Part shown: positions 8,863-17,002 of the stretch, piece after piece
How the letters are laid out: every line of letters begins with the position of its first letter
Position numbering within the stretch: position 1 is the stretch's first letter
DNA from: Maribacter sp.
GTDB lineage: Bacteria; Bacteroidota; Bacteroidia; Flavobacteriales; Flavobacteriaceae
Reading direction: 5' to 3'
Assembly (NCBI RefSeq): GCF_016744255.1
Contig: NZ_JADGES010000032.1
Location: 1-33,127, forward strand
DNA length: 33,127 bases
Translations under genes and position numbers: made by a program
Notes under the pieces: generated by a model
What the model was told of the DNA's origin: nothing
The model's database searches: none
The model's input: the letters and a program-made list of their open reading frames with translations, nothing else

Positions 8863-9321
8863 ATGCATTTAATTACATACGTACTAATACTCCTAACCAC
8901 ATTTTCTATAATGGAGGTAGTAACATGGTTAACGCACAAATATGTAATGCATGGCTTTCTATGGTATTTACATGAAGACCACCACCAACCAAAGTACCAA
9001 GGAATTTTTGAAAAAAACGATTGGTTTTTTGTAATATTCGCTATTCCAAGTATCCTACTATTTTGGTACGGCGTTACTCCAGAACTTAACTACCTGTTTT
9101 TTATAGGACTTGGTATTTTATGCTACGGTATATCCTATTTTTTAATACATGATGTTTTAATTCACCAAAGATTTAAATGGTTTAAAAAAACGAAAAACAA
9201 ATATTTAACTGGTCTTAGAAAAGCCCACAAAATGCATCACAAACATCTAGGAAAAGAACATGGAGAGTGTTTTGGCATGTTATATGTTCCTTTACATTAT
9301 TTTAAAAAACCTTTGATATAA
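8863..9321 (+). CDS. crtZ: Beta-carotene 3-hydroxylase
   Basis: A 152-residue membrane di-iron hydroxylase of the fatty-acid hydroxylase superfamily that adds 3-OH to the beta rings, giving zeaxanthin through beta-cryptoxanthin. Histidine boxes are HKYVMH (25-30), HEDHH (37-41), HDVLIH (96-101) and HKMHHKH (122-128), the expected set for CrtZ. About four hydrophobic stretches (3-22, 54-70, 76-97) place it in the inner membrane. Its stop codon shares one base with the start of the next gene (TAATG), so expression is coupled with the cyclase. No ketolase gene is nearby, so the end product is predicted to be zeaxanthin rather than astaxanthin. Confidence 0.93.
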   Translation: MHLITYVLILLTTFSIMEVVTWLTHKYVMHGFLWYLHEDHHQPKYQGIFEKNDWFFVIFAIPSILLFWYGVTPELNYLFFIGLGILCYGISYFLIHDVLIHQRFKWFKKTKNKYLTGLRKAHKMHHKHLGKEHGECFGMLYVPLHYFKKPLI

Positions 9322-10007
9322 TGTATCTGTACCTACTACTAAATGTAGCTTCGATAAGTATTCCACTTCTCTATTCCTTTCATAGAAAAATGAATTTTAT
9401 TCGGCATTGGAAAGCTGTATTTATCTCTATATGCATTACGGGAGCTTGTTTTATTACCTGGGATTCCTTGTTCACACTATATGGTGTTTGGGGTTTTAAT
9501 GACAAATACCATTTGCCATACCAATTTTTAAACCTTCCTCTAGAAGAATGGTTGTTCTTTTTATGCATTCCCTATGCTTCTATATTTATTCATTATGCCC
9601 TAGAATATTATTTTCCTAAAGCTAGTATTCCCAAAAAAATAACGCAAACTCTTACTGTGTTACTAATTTTAACACTAGCCATTACGGTAGTATATAATAC
9701 CGACAAAGCTTATTCTCTGGTCAACTTTAGTTTAGCTATCATTGTTTTAAGTGTTGGTTTCTTTAAAATAAAGATTATCCAAAAATTCTATCTTTCTTTT
9801 CTTATCATTTTGATTCCGTTTTTTATTGTCAATGGAATTTTAACAGGCAGTTTTATTGACGAACCCATTGTTTGGTATAACAATAATGAAAATTTAGGGA
9901 TTCGTATTGCAACAATTCCAATAGAAGATATTGTTTATGCATTCAATCTATTATTTATAAATCTACTTTTTATAGAAAAACTAAAATCAAAATCAAAGAA
10001 CGTTTAA
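9321..10007 (+). CDS. crtY: Lycopene beta-cyclase, fused CrtYc-CrtYd type
   Basis: A 228-residue polytopic membrane protein of the lycopene cyclase domain family, the type found as separate CrtYc and CrtYd chains in actinobacteria and as a single chain in Bacteroidetes, archaea and fungi. It forms the beta rings of beta-carotene without a soluble flavin fold. Two homologous halves each carry the family acidic motif: PLEEW (residues 73-77) in the first half and PIED (200-203) in the second. Six or seven transmembrane helices are apparent. It is the last crt gene. Its stop overlaps the stop of the convergent thioredoxin-like gene by 3 bases, leaving no room for a dedicated terminator. The symbol is used for function; it is not homologous to the flavoprotein CrtY. 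Confidence 0.88.
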   Translation: MYLYLLLNVASISIPLLYSFHRKMNFIRHWKAVFISICITGACFITWDSLFTLYGVWGFNDKYHLPYQFLNLPLEEWLFFLCIPYASIFIHYALEYYFPKASIPKKITQTLTVLLILTLAITVVYNTDKAYSLVNFSLAIIVLSVGFFKIKIIQKFYLSFLIILIPFFIVNGILTGSFIDEPIVWYNNNENLGIRIATIPIEDIVYAFNLLFINLLFIEKLKSKSKNV

Positions 10008-10561
10008 TTATCACTATAATTAGGGGTATACCCCCCATTAATTATACTCAAAATATCCTTCTCTAAGCTCTCTACGGGACTTTCTACAATTCTATTTACT
10101 TCTTTACCATTCTTGAAAAAAATAAAGGTGGGCACTTTAATAATGTTCAATCCTTTTTCCTCCCCTGTAGGGCTCTTTTTATATTCTTCCCGGGTATGGT
10201 TTAGCGCTATAGTTTCCACTTTCTTATTTTGGAAATCTAAGCTTTCTAATATCTTATAAAACCTTGGCACTTCTCTTTTACTATCACCACACCATGTTCC
10301 TAAAAAGATTTTTATTTCGTAGTCTTTTAATGGCTGCTCCAATTTAGAAATAACCTTTGCGTCTGGGGTATAGGTATTAAACTGAGATGTAAACCAATTG
10401 GCAAACGAATGGCTTTGCAATCCCTTTTCATCTATCTTACCTAATAAAATTTCTTTCCCATTTTCCTCTATGGTAAGTGTATTAATTTCTTGGCTTTTAC
10501 ATGAAATTATCCCAAAACAGAAGACCATTTGCAAAAACAAAAACCTACTAACTACTATCAT
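10004..10561 (-). CDS. Thioredoxin-fold lipoprotein with a WCGDS active site
   Basis: A 185-residue secreted protein. A signal peptide ends in GIISC with the lipidated Cys at 21, so it is predicted to be membrane-anchored in the periplasm. The thioredoxin fold is indicated by IKIFLGTWCGDSKREVPRF (about residues 83-101) and the cis-proline strand KVPTFIFFKNGKEV. The active site has one cysteine (WCGDS) rather than CxxC, so it cannot form the usual internal disulfide. This variant is common in Bacteroidetes, where its substrate is unknown to me. It faces the carotenoid operon tail to tail and is divergent from the sensor kinase. No link to carotenoids is shown beyond proximity. Confidence 0.8.
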   Translation of the reverse strand: MIVVSRFLFLQMVFCFGIISCKSQEINTLTIEENGKEILLGKIDEKGLQSHSFANWFTSQFNTYTPDAKVISKLEQPLKDYEIKIFLGTWCGDSKREVPRFYKILESLDFQNKKVETIALNHTREEYKKSPTGEEKGLNIIKVPTFIFFKNGKEVNRIVESPVESLEKDILSIINGGYTPNYSDN

Positions 10562-10671
10562 AACTTTAGATTTAATATGTAATCCAAACCTATTTTAATC
10601 TAGGTCTTCTAAAAAGAATAATTTTTCAACAACTATAAAAACAATACCAACATCTGTTTACAAAATATAAT

Positions 10672-10703
10672 GCGTTTGGTATTGCCAAAACCGCTGTTGG
10701 TAT
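10672..10703 (+). promoter_or_regulatory. Candidate LytTR operator upstream of the kinase gene
   Basis: GCGTTTGGTAT (10672-10682) and GCTGTTGGTAT (10693-10703) match at 9 of 11 positions and are spaced 21 bp, the period known for LytTR-domain regulators such as AgrA. The repeats end 62 bases before the kinase ATG. A near-consensus -7 box TACATTTC lies at 10745-10752. An additional inverted copy ATACCAACA (10644-10652) can pair with TGTTGGTAT (10695-10703). Autoregulation by the downstream response regulator is the simplest reading. Confidence 0.45.
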
Positions 10704-10765
10704 ATTAAAATCCCCGTTTACTTTATGCTTTATTAGATTCTTAGTACATTTCTATTTTAAAATCT

Positions 10766-11737
10766 ATGCGTTTCTTAAGTAACAACATTACCAAAACCCT
10801 AATTCACCTACTTTTCTGGGTGCTATTTGTATTTATTTCTCTCTTTGTCTTTTCTAATTATTATTGGACAGAAAACCCCTTTTTACAGTATTTTTTTATT
10901 CTAGCATCCATAGTATATTTTAACAATGGTATTTTACTCCCTTTCTTTATTAAAAAGAAATATTATTTTTTATATGTAATTCTTATATCTGCAATTGCAT
11001 TTTTAGGTACCCAAGCCTATTGTAATTTTTTTGCCCAATGTGGTTGCTCTATAATGAAGTGCCTATCGGATTATCTGTGGCAAACCTTAGTGCCTATTGT
11101 CTTCTTTTCATTTATTTGGATGCTGTTTTCCTATCTAGAGAAGGAAGAAGAAGTAAGAGAGATTAAAGAAAAAAATAATGAGATGGAATTACAATTCCTA
11201 AAGTCTCAAATAAACCCTCATGTCCTTTTTAATAATTTAAACACCATTTATTCCTTTGCCTTAGAAGATCCTAAGAAAGTACCTGAAATGATTTTAATGC
11301 TATCGGATAATCTAAAGCATGTACTTTATGAAAGTAACACTACACTGGTTTCTTTGCAGAAAGAGTTAGATTATATCACCAACTACATTGCGTTTCAAAA
11401 AATTCGAACAGAAAACATAAAAGAAATCATTTTTCTTAAAAACATAGACTCTACAAACTACCACATAGCACCTTTGTTGTTAATTTCCTTAATAGAAAAT
11501 GCTTTTAAGCATAGCGCATCAAAATCTACTATTACCATAAAAATTCATTCAGAAAATGGAGCCTTAACTTTAGATGCTACGAACAAAATTGCTGCTCATA
11601 CCTCCAAAAATATAGGGACTCCTATTGGTTTAGCAAATTTAAAAAAACGGTTAAATTTACTTTACAAGGACAAGCATGCATTGGTAATTGCCGAGACAGA
11701 AAATTATAGTGTACAACTAAAATTGCAGTTAACATGA
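10766..11737 (+). CDS. LytS/YehU-type sensor histidine kinase
   Basis: A 323-residue membrane kinase of the His_kinase (PF06580) type. Four hydrophobic helices at about 13-30, 42-60, 66-84 and 105-122 form the sensor. A short coiled coil (about 124-148) leads to the phospho-acceptor in QINPHVLFNNLN, His152. The ATP-binding domain shows the N-box LLISLIENAFKHS and G-box GTPIGLANLKKRL. The loop between helices 3 and 4, predicted periplasmic, has four Cys within 14 residues (86, 92, 94, 99). It overlaps the response regulator start by 4 bases. The signal is unknown. LytS/LytR-type pairs commonly sense peptides, envelope state or small metabolites. Confidence 0.92.
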   Translation: MRFLSNNITKTLIHLLFWVLFVFISLFVFSNYYWTENPFLQYFFILASIVYFNNGILLPFFIKKKYYFLYVILISAIAFLGTQAYCNFFAQCGCSIMKCLSDYLWQTLVPIVFFSFIWMLFSYLEKEEEVREIKEKNNEMELQFLKSQINPHVLFNNLNTIYSFALEDPKKVPEMILMLSDNLKHVLYESNTTLVSLQKELDYITNYIAFQKIRTENIKEIIFLKNIDSTNYHIAPLLLISLIENAFKHSASKSTITIKIHSENGALTLDATNKIAAHTSKNIGTPIGLANLKKRLNLLYKDKHALVIAETENYSVQLKLQLT

Positions 11738-12432
11738 ATTGCATAATAATAGAAGATGAAATTCCCGCTCAGAGGATACTCCTAAATTATATTTCTAAAA
11801 TTCCAGAAGTTCATTTAATTGAGGTGTTTCAATCTGCTTTAGATGCGAATAACACCATTGCCAATACAGACATAGATTGCATCTTTTTAGATATTAATTT
11901 ACCTGATATTTCTGGACTTCAGTTTATAAAAACAATCTCTAATTCTCCTGCCATTATTATGACAACGGCGTACCCCGAGCATGCCGTTGAAAGTTTTGAA
12001 CTGGAAAACATTTGCGATTATCTAATAAAACCTTTCTCCTTTGAGCGTTTTTTAAAAGCAGTTAATAAATGTAAAAAAGGAATTAATAATTCTCTTTCCT
12101 CCACATTGAAGGGAGAAACCTCTTCTAATGACTTTTTTTTAAACATTGACAAAACGTTACACAAAGTTTCATTGAGAGATATTCTTTACATTTCTTCAGA
12201 TAAAAATTATGTTACTATTTTTACTAAAACCAATAAGCTTACGTACTTAGATTCGCTAAAAAATTGGATATTAAAACTTCCCAGAGAAAAATTTATCCAA
12301 ATACACAAATCACATATTATTAATTGCTCAGAGGTAGAAAAAATATCTGGAAACTTGGTTTTTATAAATGGCCAAAAAGTTCCTATTGGACGCAGCTATA
12401 AAAAAAACTTGCTAAATATAACTACTTTATAA
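11734..12432 (+). CDS. LytTR-family response regulator
   Basis: A 232-residue transcriptional regulator. The receiver domain (1-120) has acidic residues EDE at 7-9, the phospho-acceptor Asp53 in CIFLDINLPD, Thr/Ser in MTTAYP and Lys99 in YLIKPF. The C-terminal LytTR DNA-binding domain (about 133-230) has the typical DILYISSDKNYVTIFT and FIQIHKSHIINC segments. It is translationally coupled to the sensor kinase. The paired 21-bp-spaced repeats upstream of the kinase gene are the expected type of target for this domain. A strong palindromic terminator starts within 5 bases of the stop codon. Confidence 0.94.
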   Translation: MNCIIIEDEIPAQRILLNYISKIPEVHLIEVFQSALDANNTIANTDIDCIFLDINLPDISGLQFIKTISNSPAIIMTTAYPEHAVESFELENICDYLIKPFSFERFLKAVNKCKKGINNSLSSTLKGETSSNDFFLNIDKTLHKVSLRDILYISSDKNYVTIFTKTNKLTYLDSLKNWILKLPREKFIQIHKSHIINCSEVEKISGNLVFINGQKVPIGRSYKKNLLNITTL

Positions 12433-12436
12433 AACT

Positions 12437-12474
12437 AAAAAAGGACCAAACTTCTAGAAGTTTGGTCCTTTTTT
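12437..12474. terminator. Bidirectional intrinsic terminator, perfect 38-bp palindrome
   Basis: Arms of 19 bases read AAAAAGGACCAAACTTCTA and its reverse complement with no mismatch and no unpaired centre. A-runs on the left and T-runs on the right give U-tracts in both directions. It ends the kinase-regulator operon on the plus strand and would also end a minus-strand transcript covering 12490-12597. Confidence 0.92.
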
Positions 12475-12489
12475 TATTGTTATGCTATA

Positions 12490-12597
12490 CTACAACATAA
12501 ACAATTTTCTCATTAAGTGAACAACACCACTAAAAAAATCATTCCTATATATTTGAATTTCTTTGGGTGCTGGCATGTTGTTAATTTGGGCGTCCAT
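12490..12597 (-). CDS. Possible small protein of 35 residues facing the LytTR regulator
   Basis: An ATG-started frame encoding 35 residues, beginning MDAQINNMPAPKEIQIYR and ending in a more hydrophobic basic segment (GVVHLMRKLFML). The stop is 16 bases from the bidirectional terminator, which gives a clean 3' end on this strand. TATATTTA about 45-50 bases before the ATG is one mismatch from the -7 consensus, but no -33 element is evident. I do not recognise the sequence. It could be a regulatory or signal peptide linked to the adjacent two-component system, a short leaderless peptide, or chance. The coding case rests on position and terminator, not on homology. Confidence 0.35.
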   Translation of the reverse strand: MDAQINNMPAPKEIQIYRNDFFSGVVHLMRKLFML

Positions 12598-12752
12598 TTT
12601 ACTTTAATTTAATTTGGATTTTACTCTATTTTATACTATAAATATACTTCATAACGCTCATTCTATTTATATTATTGTTGTAAAAGCAGCAATTTTTGTG
12701 GTGTAAAGGACCAAACGTTTTTTTACTCGACAAACAACTAGGATACACTATT

Positions 12753-13406
12753 CTACATTTGCATTTCTGGGATATCTCCTTCAATAATTAAATGCCCTTC
12801 CGTTGCATTTTTTATCTCCTCTACACTAATCCCTGGAGCACGTTCTAAAAGTCTAAATCCTTGGCTTGTAACTTCTAATACAGCAAGATTGGTAACAATT
12901 TTCTTTACACAACCAACACCTGTTAATGGCAAACTACATTTTTTTAAGAGTTTGGATGCTCCTGCCCTATTGGTATGCATCATAGCAACAATTATATTCT
13001 CGGCAGACGCTACTAAATCCATAGCGCCACCCATTCCCTTAACCATTTTACCCGGAATTTTCCAATTGGCAATATCGCCTTCCTCAGATACCTCCATGGC
13101 TCCTAAAATAGTTAAGTCTACATGTTGCCCCCTAATCATCCCAAAACTTGTTACAGAGTCAAAAAAAGAGGCTCCTGGCATGGTCGTAATCGTTTGTTTA
13201 CCTGCATTAATAATATCGGCATCTTCTTCTCCTTCAAAAGGGAAAGGCCCCATCCCTAAAACACCATTTTCACTCTGGAACTCTACACTTATATCTTCTT
13301 GCACAAAATTGGCAACCAAGGTAGGTATACCTATTCCTAGGTTTACATAATAGCCATCTTGCACTTCTTTTGCTATTCTTTTTGCTATTCCGTTTTTATC
13401 TAACAT
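12753..13406 (-). CDS. scoB: 3-oxoacid CoA-transferase, subunit B
   Basis: A 217-residue beta subunit of a family I CoA-transferase (succinyl-CoA:3-ketoacid type), which moves CoA between succinyl-CoA and acetoacetate in ketone-body or branched-chain amino acid breakdown. The catalytic glutamate is Glu46 in SENGVLGMG, the thioester-forming residue. GYYVNLGIGIPTLVANF near the N-terminus and GGAMDLV in the middle are subunit B hallmarks. Subunit A is encoded upstream on the same strand, with a small membrane-protein gene between the two. The exact acyl acceptor cannot be decided from sequence; acetate or adipate-type transferases look similar. Confidence 0.92.
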   Translation of the reverse strand: MLDKNGIAKRIAKEVQDGYYVNLGIGIPTLVANFVQEDISVEFQSENGVLGMGPFPFEGEEDADIINAGKQTITTMPGASFFDSVTSFGMIRGQHVDLTILGAMEVSEEGDIANWKIPGKMVKGMGGAMDLVASAENIIVAMMHTNRAGASKLLKKCSLPLTGVGCVKKIVTNLAVLEVTSQGFRLLERAPGISVEEIKNATEGHLIIEGDIPEMQM

Positions 13407-13447
13407 GTATTTTAATTTGAATATGAGCCAATTTAAAAATTGGACAA

Positions 13448-13789
13448 TTATTTTCTTCTTAACGCGAATGAATTAAATTTATGGGCTTGCTCACTTTCAT
13501 ACTTCCATACAAATATTGGGATTGAAAAGGTAAATACAGCAGTAAAACCCAAATAGCCAATCAATATAGTGGTAGCAAGAACTCCAATAACGGCACCAAG
13601 TATAATTATCCTATTATCTGGAATTGCAGTAATTCTGTTTATATGTCTTTTATCATCCTTTCCACAGGTATTACAATTTACTCGAACTTCATCCGCGTTA
13701 ACTTTCATTTGTAAATTTGGCCTTGTATCTTCTTTAATCGGTAGATAATTTTGCTTTTTACATACTCTACAAGTATAAGTTAACCTCAT
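13448..13789 (-). CDS. Small zinc-ribbon membrane protein between the CoA-transferase subunits
   Basis: A 113-residue protein I do not recognise by name. The N-terminal 45 residues carry two CxxC pairs (Cys7/10 and Cys39/42), a likely zinc ribbon. Residues about 60-80 and 82-96 form a hydrophobic hairpin of two membrane helices, followed by a short basic tail ending LRRK. Both termini are therefore predicted to face the cytoplasm. It begins 6 bases after scoA and ends 41 bases before scoB, so it is in the same transcript. Its role is unknown. It might be a membrane adaptor, or simply a gene inserted into the operon. Confidence 0.75.
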   Translation of the reverse strand: MRLTYTCRVCKKQNYLPIKEDTRPNLQMKVNADEVRVNCNTCGKDDKRHINRITAIPDNRIIILGAVIGVLATTILIGYLGFTAVFTFSIPIFVWKYESEQAHKFNSFALRRK

Positions 13790-13795
13790 AAATTA

Positions 13796-14497
13796 TTACA
13801 TTTTTTTACGAACAGTCCTTTGCTCAATACGCTTCTCATAATTTTCCCCTTGAAAGATTCTTTTTACGAAAATTCCAGGAACATGAATTTCATTTGGATC
13901 TAAAGTCCCTGCAGGAACCAACTCTTCTACCTCCGCTACCGTTATTTTTGCTGCACCACACATAGCTGGATTAAAATTACGTGCCGTTCCTTTAAAAATA
14001 AGATTCCCGGCTTCATCGCCTTTCCAAGCCTTTACAAAAGAAAAATCTGCCTTGTATGCTTCTTCTAATACATACATTTTACCATTAAATTCTCTGGTTT
14101 CTTTCCCTTCTGCCACTTCTGTCCCATAGCCTGCTGGTGTATAAAATGCTGGAAATCCTGATTGTGCTGCTCTGCATTTTTCTGCTAGAGTTCCTTGTGG
14201 TGTAAGTTCTACATCTAACTCTCCACTTAACATTTGTCTTTCGAACTCATCATTTTCTCCGACATAGGAGGATATCATTTTTTTAATTTGACGTTTTTGC
14301 AGTAACAACCCCAAACCAAAATCGTCTACTCCTGCATTGTTCGATATGCAAGTGATATCTTTTATCCCTAATGCTACCAATTCGGCAATTGCATTTTCTG
14401 GAATCCCACATAGTCCAAAGCCACCTAACATAAATGTCATGCCATCTTGAACCCCCTTTAATGCCTCTTGAATAGTATTTACTTTTTTATTTATCAT
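13796..14497 (-). CDS. scoA: 3-oxoacid CoA-transferase, subunit A
   Basis: A 233-residue alpha subunit of the family I CoA-transferase. [15 protein letters not shown] (residues about 23-37) is the CoA-binding glycine-rich signature of subunit A. The [20 protein letters not shown] and [20 protein letters not shown] segments match the family core. It would form a heterodimer or heterotetramer with the scoB product, which supplies the catalytic glutamate. It is first in a three-gene unit with the zinc-ribbon gene and scoB. Length is normal for the subunit. The upstream terminator at 14574-14617 separates it from the penicillin-binding protein gene. Confidence 0.92.
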   Translation of the reverse strand: MINKKVNTIQEALKGVQDGMTFMLGGFGLCGIPENAIAELVALGIKDITCISNNAGVDDFGLGLLLQKRQIKKMISSYVGENDEFERQMLSGELDVELTPQGTLAEKCRAAQSGFPAFYTPAGYGTEVAEGKETREFNGKMYVLEEAYKADFSFVKAWKGDEAGNLIFKGTARNFNPAMCGAAKITVAEVEELVPAGTLDPNEIHVPGIFVKRIFQGENYEKRIEQRTVRKKM

Positions 14498-14573
14498 TAT
14501 CGATTCTTCATATTTAGATTAAATATCAGACCTATTTATTAATAATTCTCACTAAAAATACAAGTTTAATATG

Positions 14574-14617
14574 AAAAAAGCACCTTTCTTTTACATATAA
14601 AAGAAAGGTGCTTTTTT
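14574..14617 (-). terminator. Intrinsic terminator after the ricT-gldH-PBP1 cluster
   Basis: Nineteen-base arms (14574-14592 and 14599-14617) pair perfectly across the 6-base loop ACATAT. The G/C-containing core is GCACCTTTC/GAAAGGTGC with U-tracts on both sides. It lies 21 bases past the penicillin-binding protein stop codon. Confidence 0.92.
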
Positions 14618-14637
14618 TATTACGGAACTAAAAGAGT

Positions 14638-16998
14638 CTAGAAATCTAGACCCTCTAAATCATCTGCATTTTCTTTATCAGCCGCAGCCTCTTTTAATAT
14701 TTTAGAACAATCTACATTAATAGATAAGTTTTTAGGCTTAGGAAAACTCTTATCAGAAATACCTAGCTCTTTATTTTCGTAGTTCTTTTTCATATAAAGA
14801 CCCCATATTGGTAACGCCATAGAGGCTCCTTGTCCGTAAGTAATACTTTTGAAATGAATCGGTTTATCATCTCCACCAACCCAAACACCTGTAACCAAAT
14901 TCGGAACCATTCCCATAAACCAACCATCACTTTGGTTTTGTGTGGTTCCAGTTTTACCAGCTATAGGGTTTTTAAAGCCATATGGATATCCCGTAATAAC
15001 TTCATCATACGCTTTATTCCACTTATTTGCGCCAGTGGTACGCAAACGAGTTCCAGAACCACCTTGGGTTACTCCTTGCATTAAATCTAACATAGCATAA
15101 GCTACATCTTTACTTAGCACATCTTTTGTCTCTGGCACATATTCATAGAGAACCGTTCCATTTTTATCCTCAATACGTGTAACCATTACTGGTTTTACAT
15201 AAACCCCTTGGTTCACAAAAGCACCATAAGCTCCCACCATTTCATACACATTGACATCTGGTGTCCCTAATGCTATAGACGGCACTTCTGGTATGTCTGC
15301 TGTTATTCCTAAATTCTTAGCAATTATTGCTACGGACTTTGGCCCTACTTTATCTATTAATTGTGCAGTAATCGTATTCACAGAATTAGCTAGTGCCTTT
15401 TTAAGCGTATAATTTTTTCCTGAATATTTTCCATCGGAATTTTTAGGACACCAAGCCTCTGGATTCCCATGTTTATCTGCTTCAATACAATACTGTGTAT
15501 CTGGTAGTTCATCGCAAGGAGAATAGCGTAATTGATCTATAGCAGCAGCATAAACAAAAGGTTTAAAAGTAGAACCTGCTTGCATTGACCCTTGTATTAC
15601 ATTATCATATTGAAAATGTTTATAATTTATACCACCAACCCATGCTTTTACGTGCCCTGTTTGTGGCTCCATAGACATCATTGCTGTACGTAAAAAGGTT
15701 TTGTAATAGCGAATAGAATCCAAAGGAGTCATAATAGTATCTTTCTCTTTGGTTTCACTTTTCCAATCGAAAACTGTCATATCTTTTTTCTTCGTAAAAG
15801 AAGCCCGTATTATTTTTTCTGATTTTCCTTCTTTCTTCATTTGTCGCCAACGGTCCGAGTTCTTCATGGCTCTTTCCATAATACGATCAATCTGCTTTTT
15901 ATCTACACCTAAAAAAGGAGCCGTTTTATTTCTTTCTGGAGTATTTTGGTGAAAAAATTCTGCTTGTAACTTTGTCATATGCTGGGAAACCGCATCTTCT
16001 GCATTAGCTTGCATACGAGAATCTATGGTAGTGTAGATTTTAAGTCCGTCTAAATAAATATTCCACTTATCTCTTTCTCCATCTAAAGCTGGTTTTGGAT
16101 TTTTACTTATCCATTTATTCATATACCCTTGTAAGTACATTCTAAAGTACGTTGCTAAACCATCTCTATGAGACTCAGGGTTATAATTTAATTTCATTTC
16201 CAAAGACTGCAAAGAGTCTTTTTCTTTTTGACTTATATAATCGTATTTAGCCATCTGAGCCAATACTACATCTCTCCTATTTTTAGTTCCTTCAGGGTTT
16301 CTATGCGGTCTTGGGTTATATAAAGAGGAATTTTTAAACATCCCAACTAACATAGCAGCTTCCTCTACCTTTAACTGTACAGGCTCTTTACCAAAATAAA
16401 TTTTCGCTGCAGAACGAATACCATCTGCATTGTTGCCAAAATCATAAATATTAAAATACATAGTCATGATTTCTTCTTTGGTATAATTGCGTTCTAGCCT
16501 TGTTGCAATTACCCATTCCCTAATTTTTTGAGTATATTTTCTCCAGTCTTTAACCCTTACTCCAACAAATAATTGCCTCGCCAATTGTTGGGAAATAGTA
16601 CTTCCTCCACCAGCATTTCTAAATGTTAATTTAGCAAATAGTGCTCTAAAAAAACTCCTTGCATCTATTCCAGAATGTTCATAATAACGAGCATCCTCTG
16701 TAGCAACTAATGCATCTACCAAATTCTTACCTAAATCCTCATATTTTACAGGCGTTCGGTTATCATCCAAATAATACTTAGATAGCAATACTCCATCCCC
16801 AGAAATTACTTCCGAAGCTAAATTGGTTTGGGGGTTTTCCAAACTTTCAAACGTTGGCATTTCACCCAGCCAACCTCTTGACGCCAAAATAAAAACCAAA
16901 GCAACAGTCGATACGCCTGTGATAAACAGTATCCAAAACCACTTTATAAACCTCAAAAAACTTGTTGTTTCTTTTTTCTTTACAGCTTTCTTTGCCAT
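14638..16998 (-). CDS. Class A penicillin-binding protein (PBP1A-like)
   Basis: A 786-residue bifunctional peptidoglycan synthase. A basic cytoplasmic tail and one membrane helix (about 18-41) precede the GT51 glycosyltransferase domain, with catalytic EDARYYEHSGID (Glu near 101) and GGSTISQQLARQLF. The transpeptidase domain has the nucleophile Ser near 476 in STFKPF, then SVN and GKTGTT. The linker between domains contains a charged insert (about 345-425). The frame extends one codon to a TTG, but ATG 16998 is preferred, since it makes the normal MAKKAVKKK start. It starts 4 bases after the gldH stop and is followed by a strong terminator. It probably builds septal or lateral wall; which role is not shown. 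Confidence 0.95.
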   Translation of the reverse strand: MAKKAVKKKETTSFLRFIKWFWILFITGVSTVALVFILASRGWLGEMPTFESLENPQTNLASEVISGDGVLLSKYYLDDNRTPVKYEDLGKNLVDALVATEDARYYEHSGIDARSFFRALFAKLTFRNAGGGSTISQQLARQLFVGVRVKDWRKYTQKIREWVIATRLERNYTKEEIMTMYFNIYDFGNNADGIRSAAKIYFGKEPVQLKVEEAAMLVGMFKNSSLYNPRPHRNPEGTKNRRDVVLAQMAKYDYISQKEKDSLQSLEMKLNYNPESHRDGLATYFRMYLQGYMNKWISKNPKPALDGERDKWNIYLDGLKIYTTIDSRMQANAEDAVSQHMTKLQAEFFHQNTPERNKTAPFLGVDKKQIDRIMERAMKNSDRWRQMKKEGKSEKIIRASFTKKKDMTVFDWKSETKEKDTIMTPLDSIRYYKTFLRTAMMSMEPQTGHVKAWVGGINYKHFQYDNVIQGSMQAGSTFKPFVYAAAIDQLRYSPCDELPDTQYCIEADKHGNPEAWCPKNSDGKYSGKNYTLKKALANSVNTITAQLIDKVGPKSVAIIAKNLGITADIPEVPSIALGTPDVNVYEMVGAYGAFVNQGVYVKPVMVTRIEDKNGTVLYEYVPETKDVLSKDVAYAMLDLMQGVTQGGSGTRLRTTGANKWNKAYDEVITGYPYGFKNPIAGKTGTTQNQSDGWFMGMVPNLVTGVWVGGDDKPIHFKSITYGQGASMALPIWGLYMKKNYENKELGISDKSFPKPKNLSINVDCSKILKEAAADKENADDLEGLDF

Positions 16999-17002
16999 CA
17001 AT

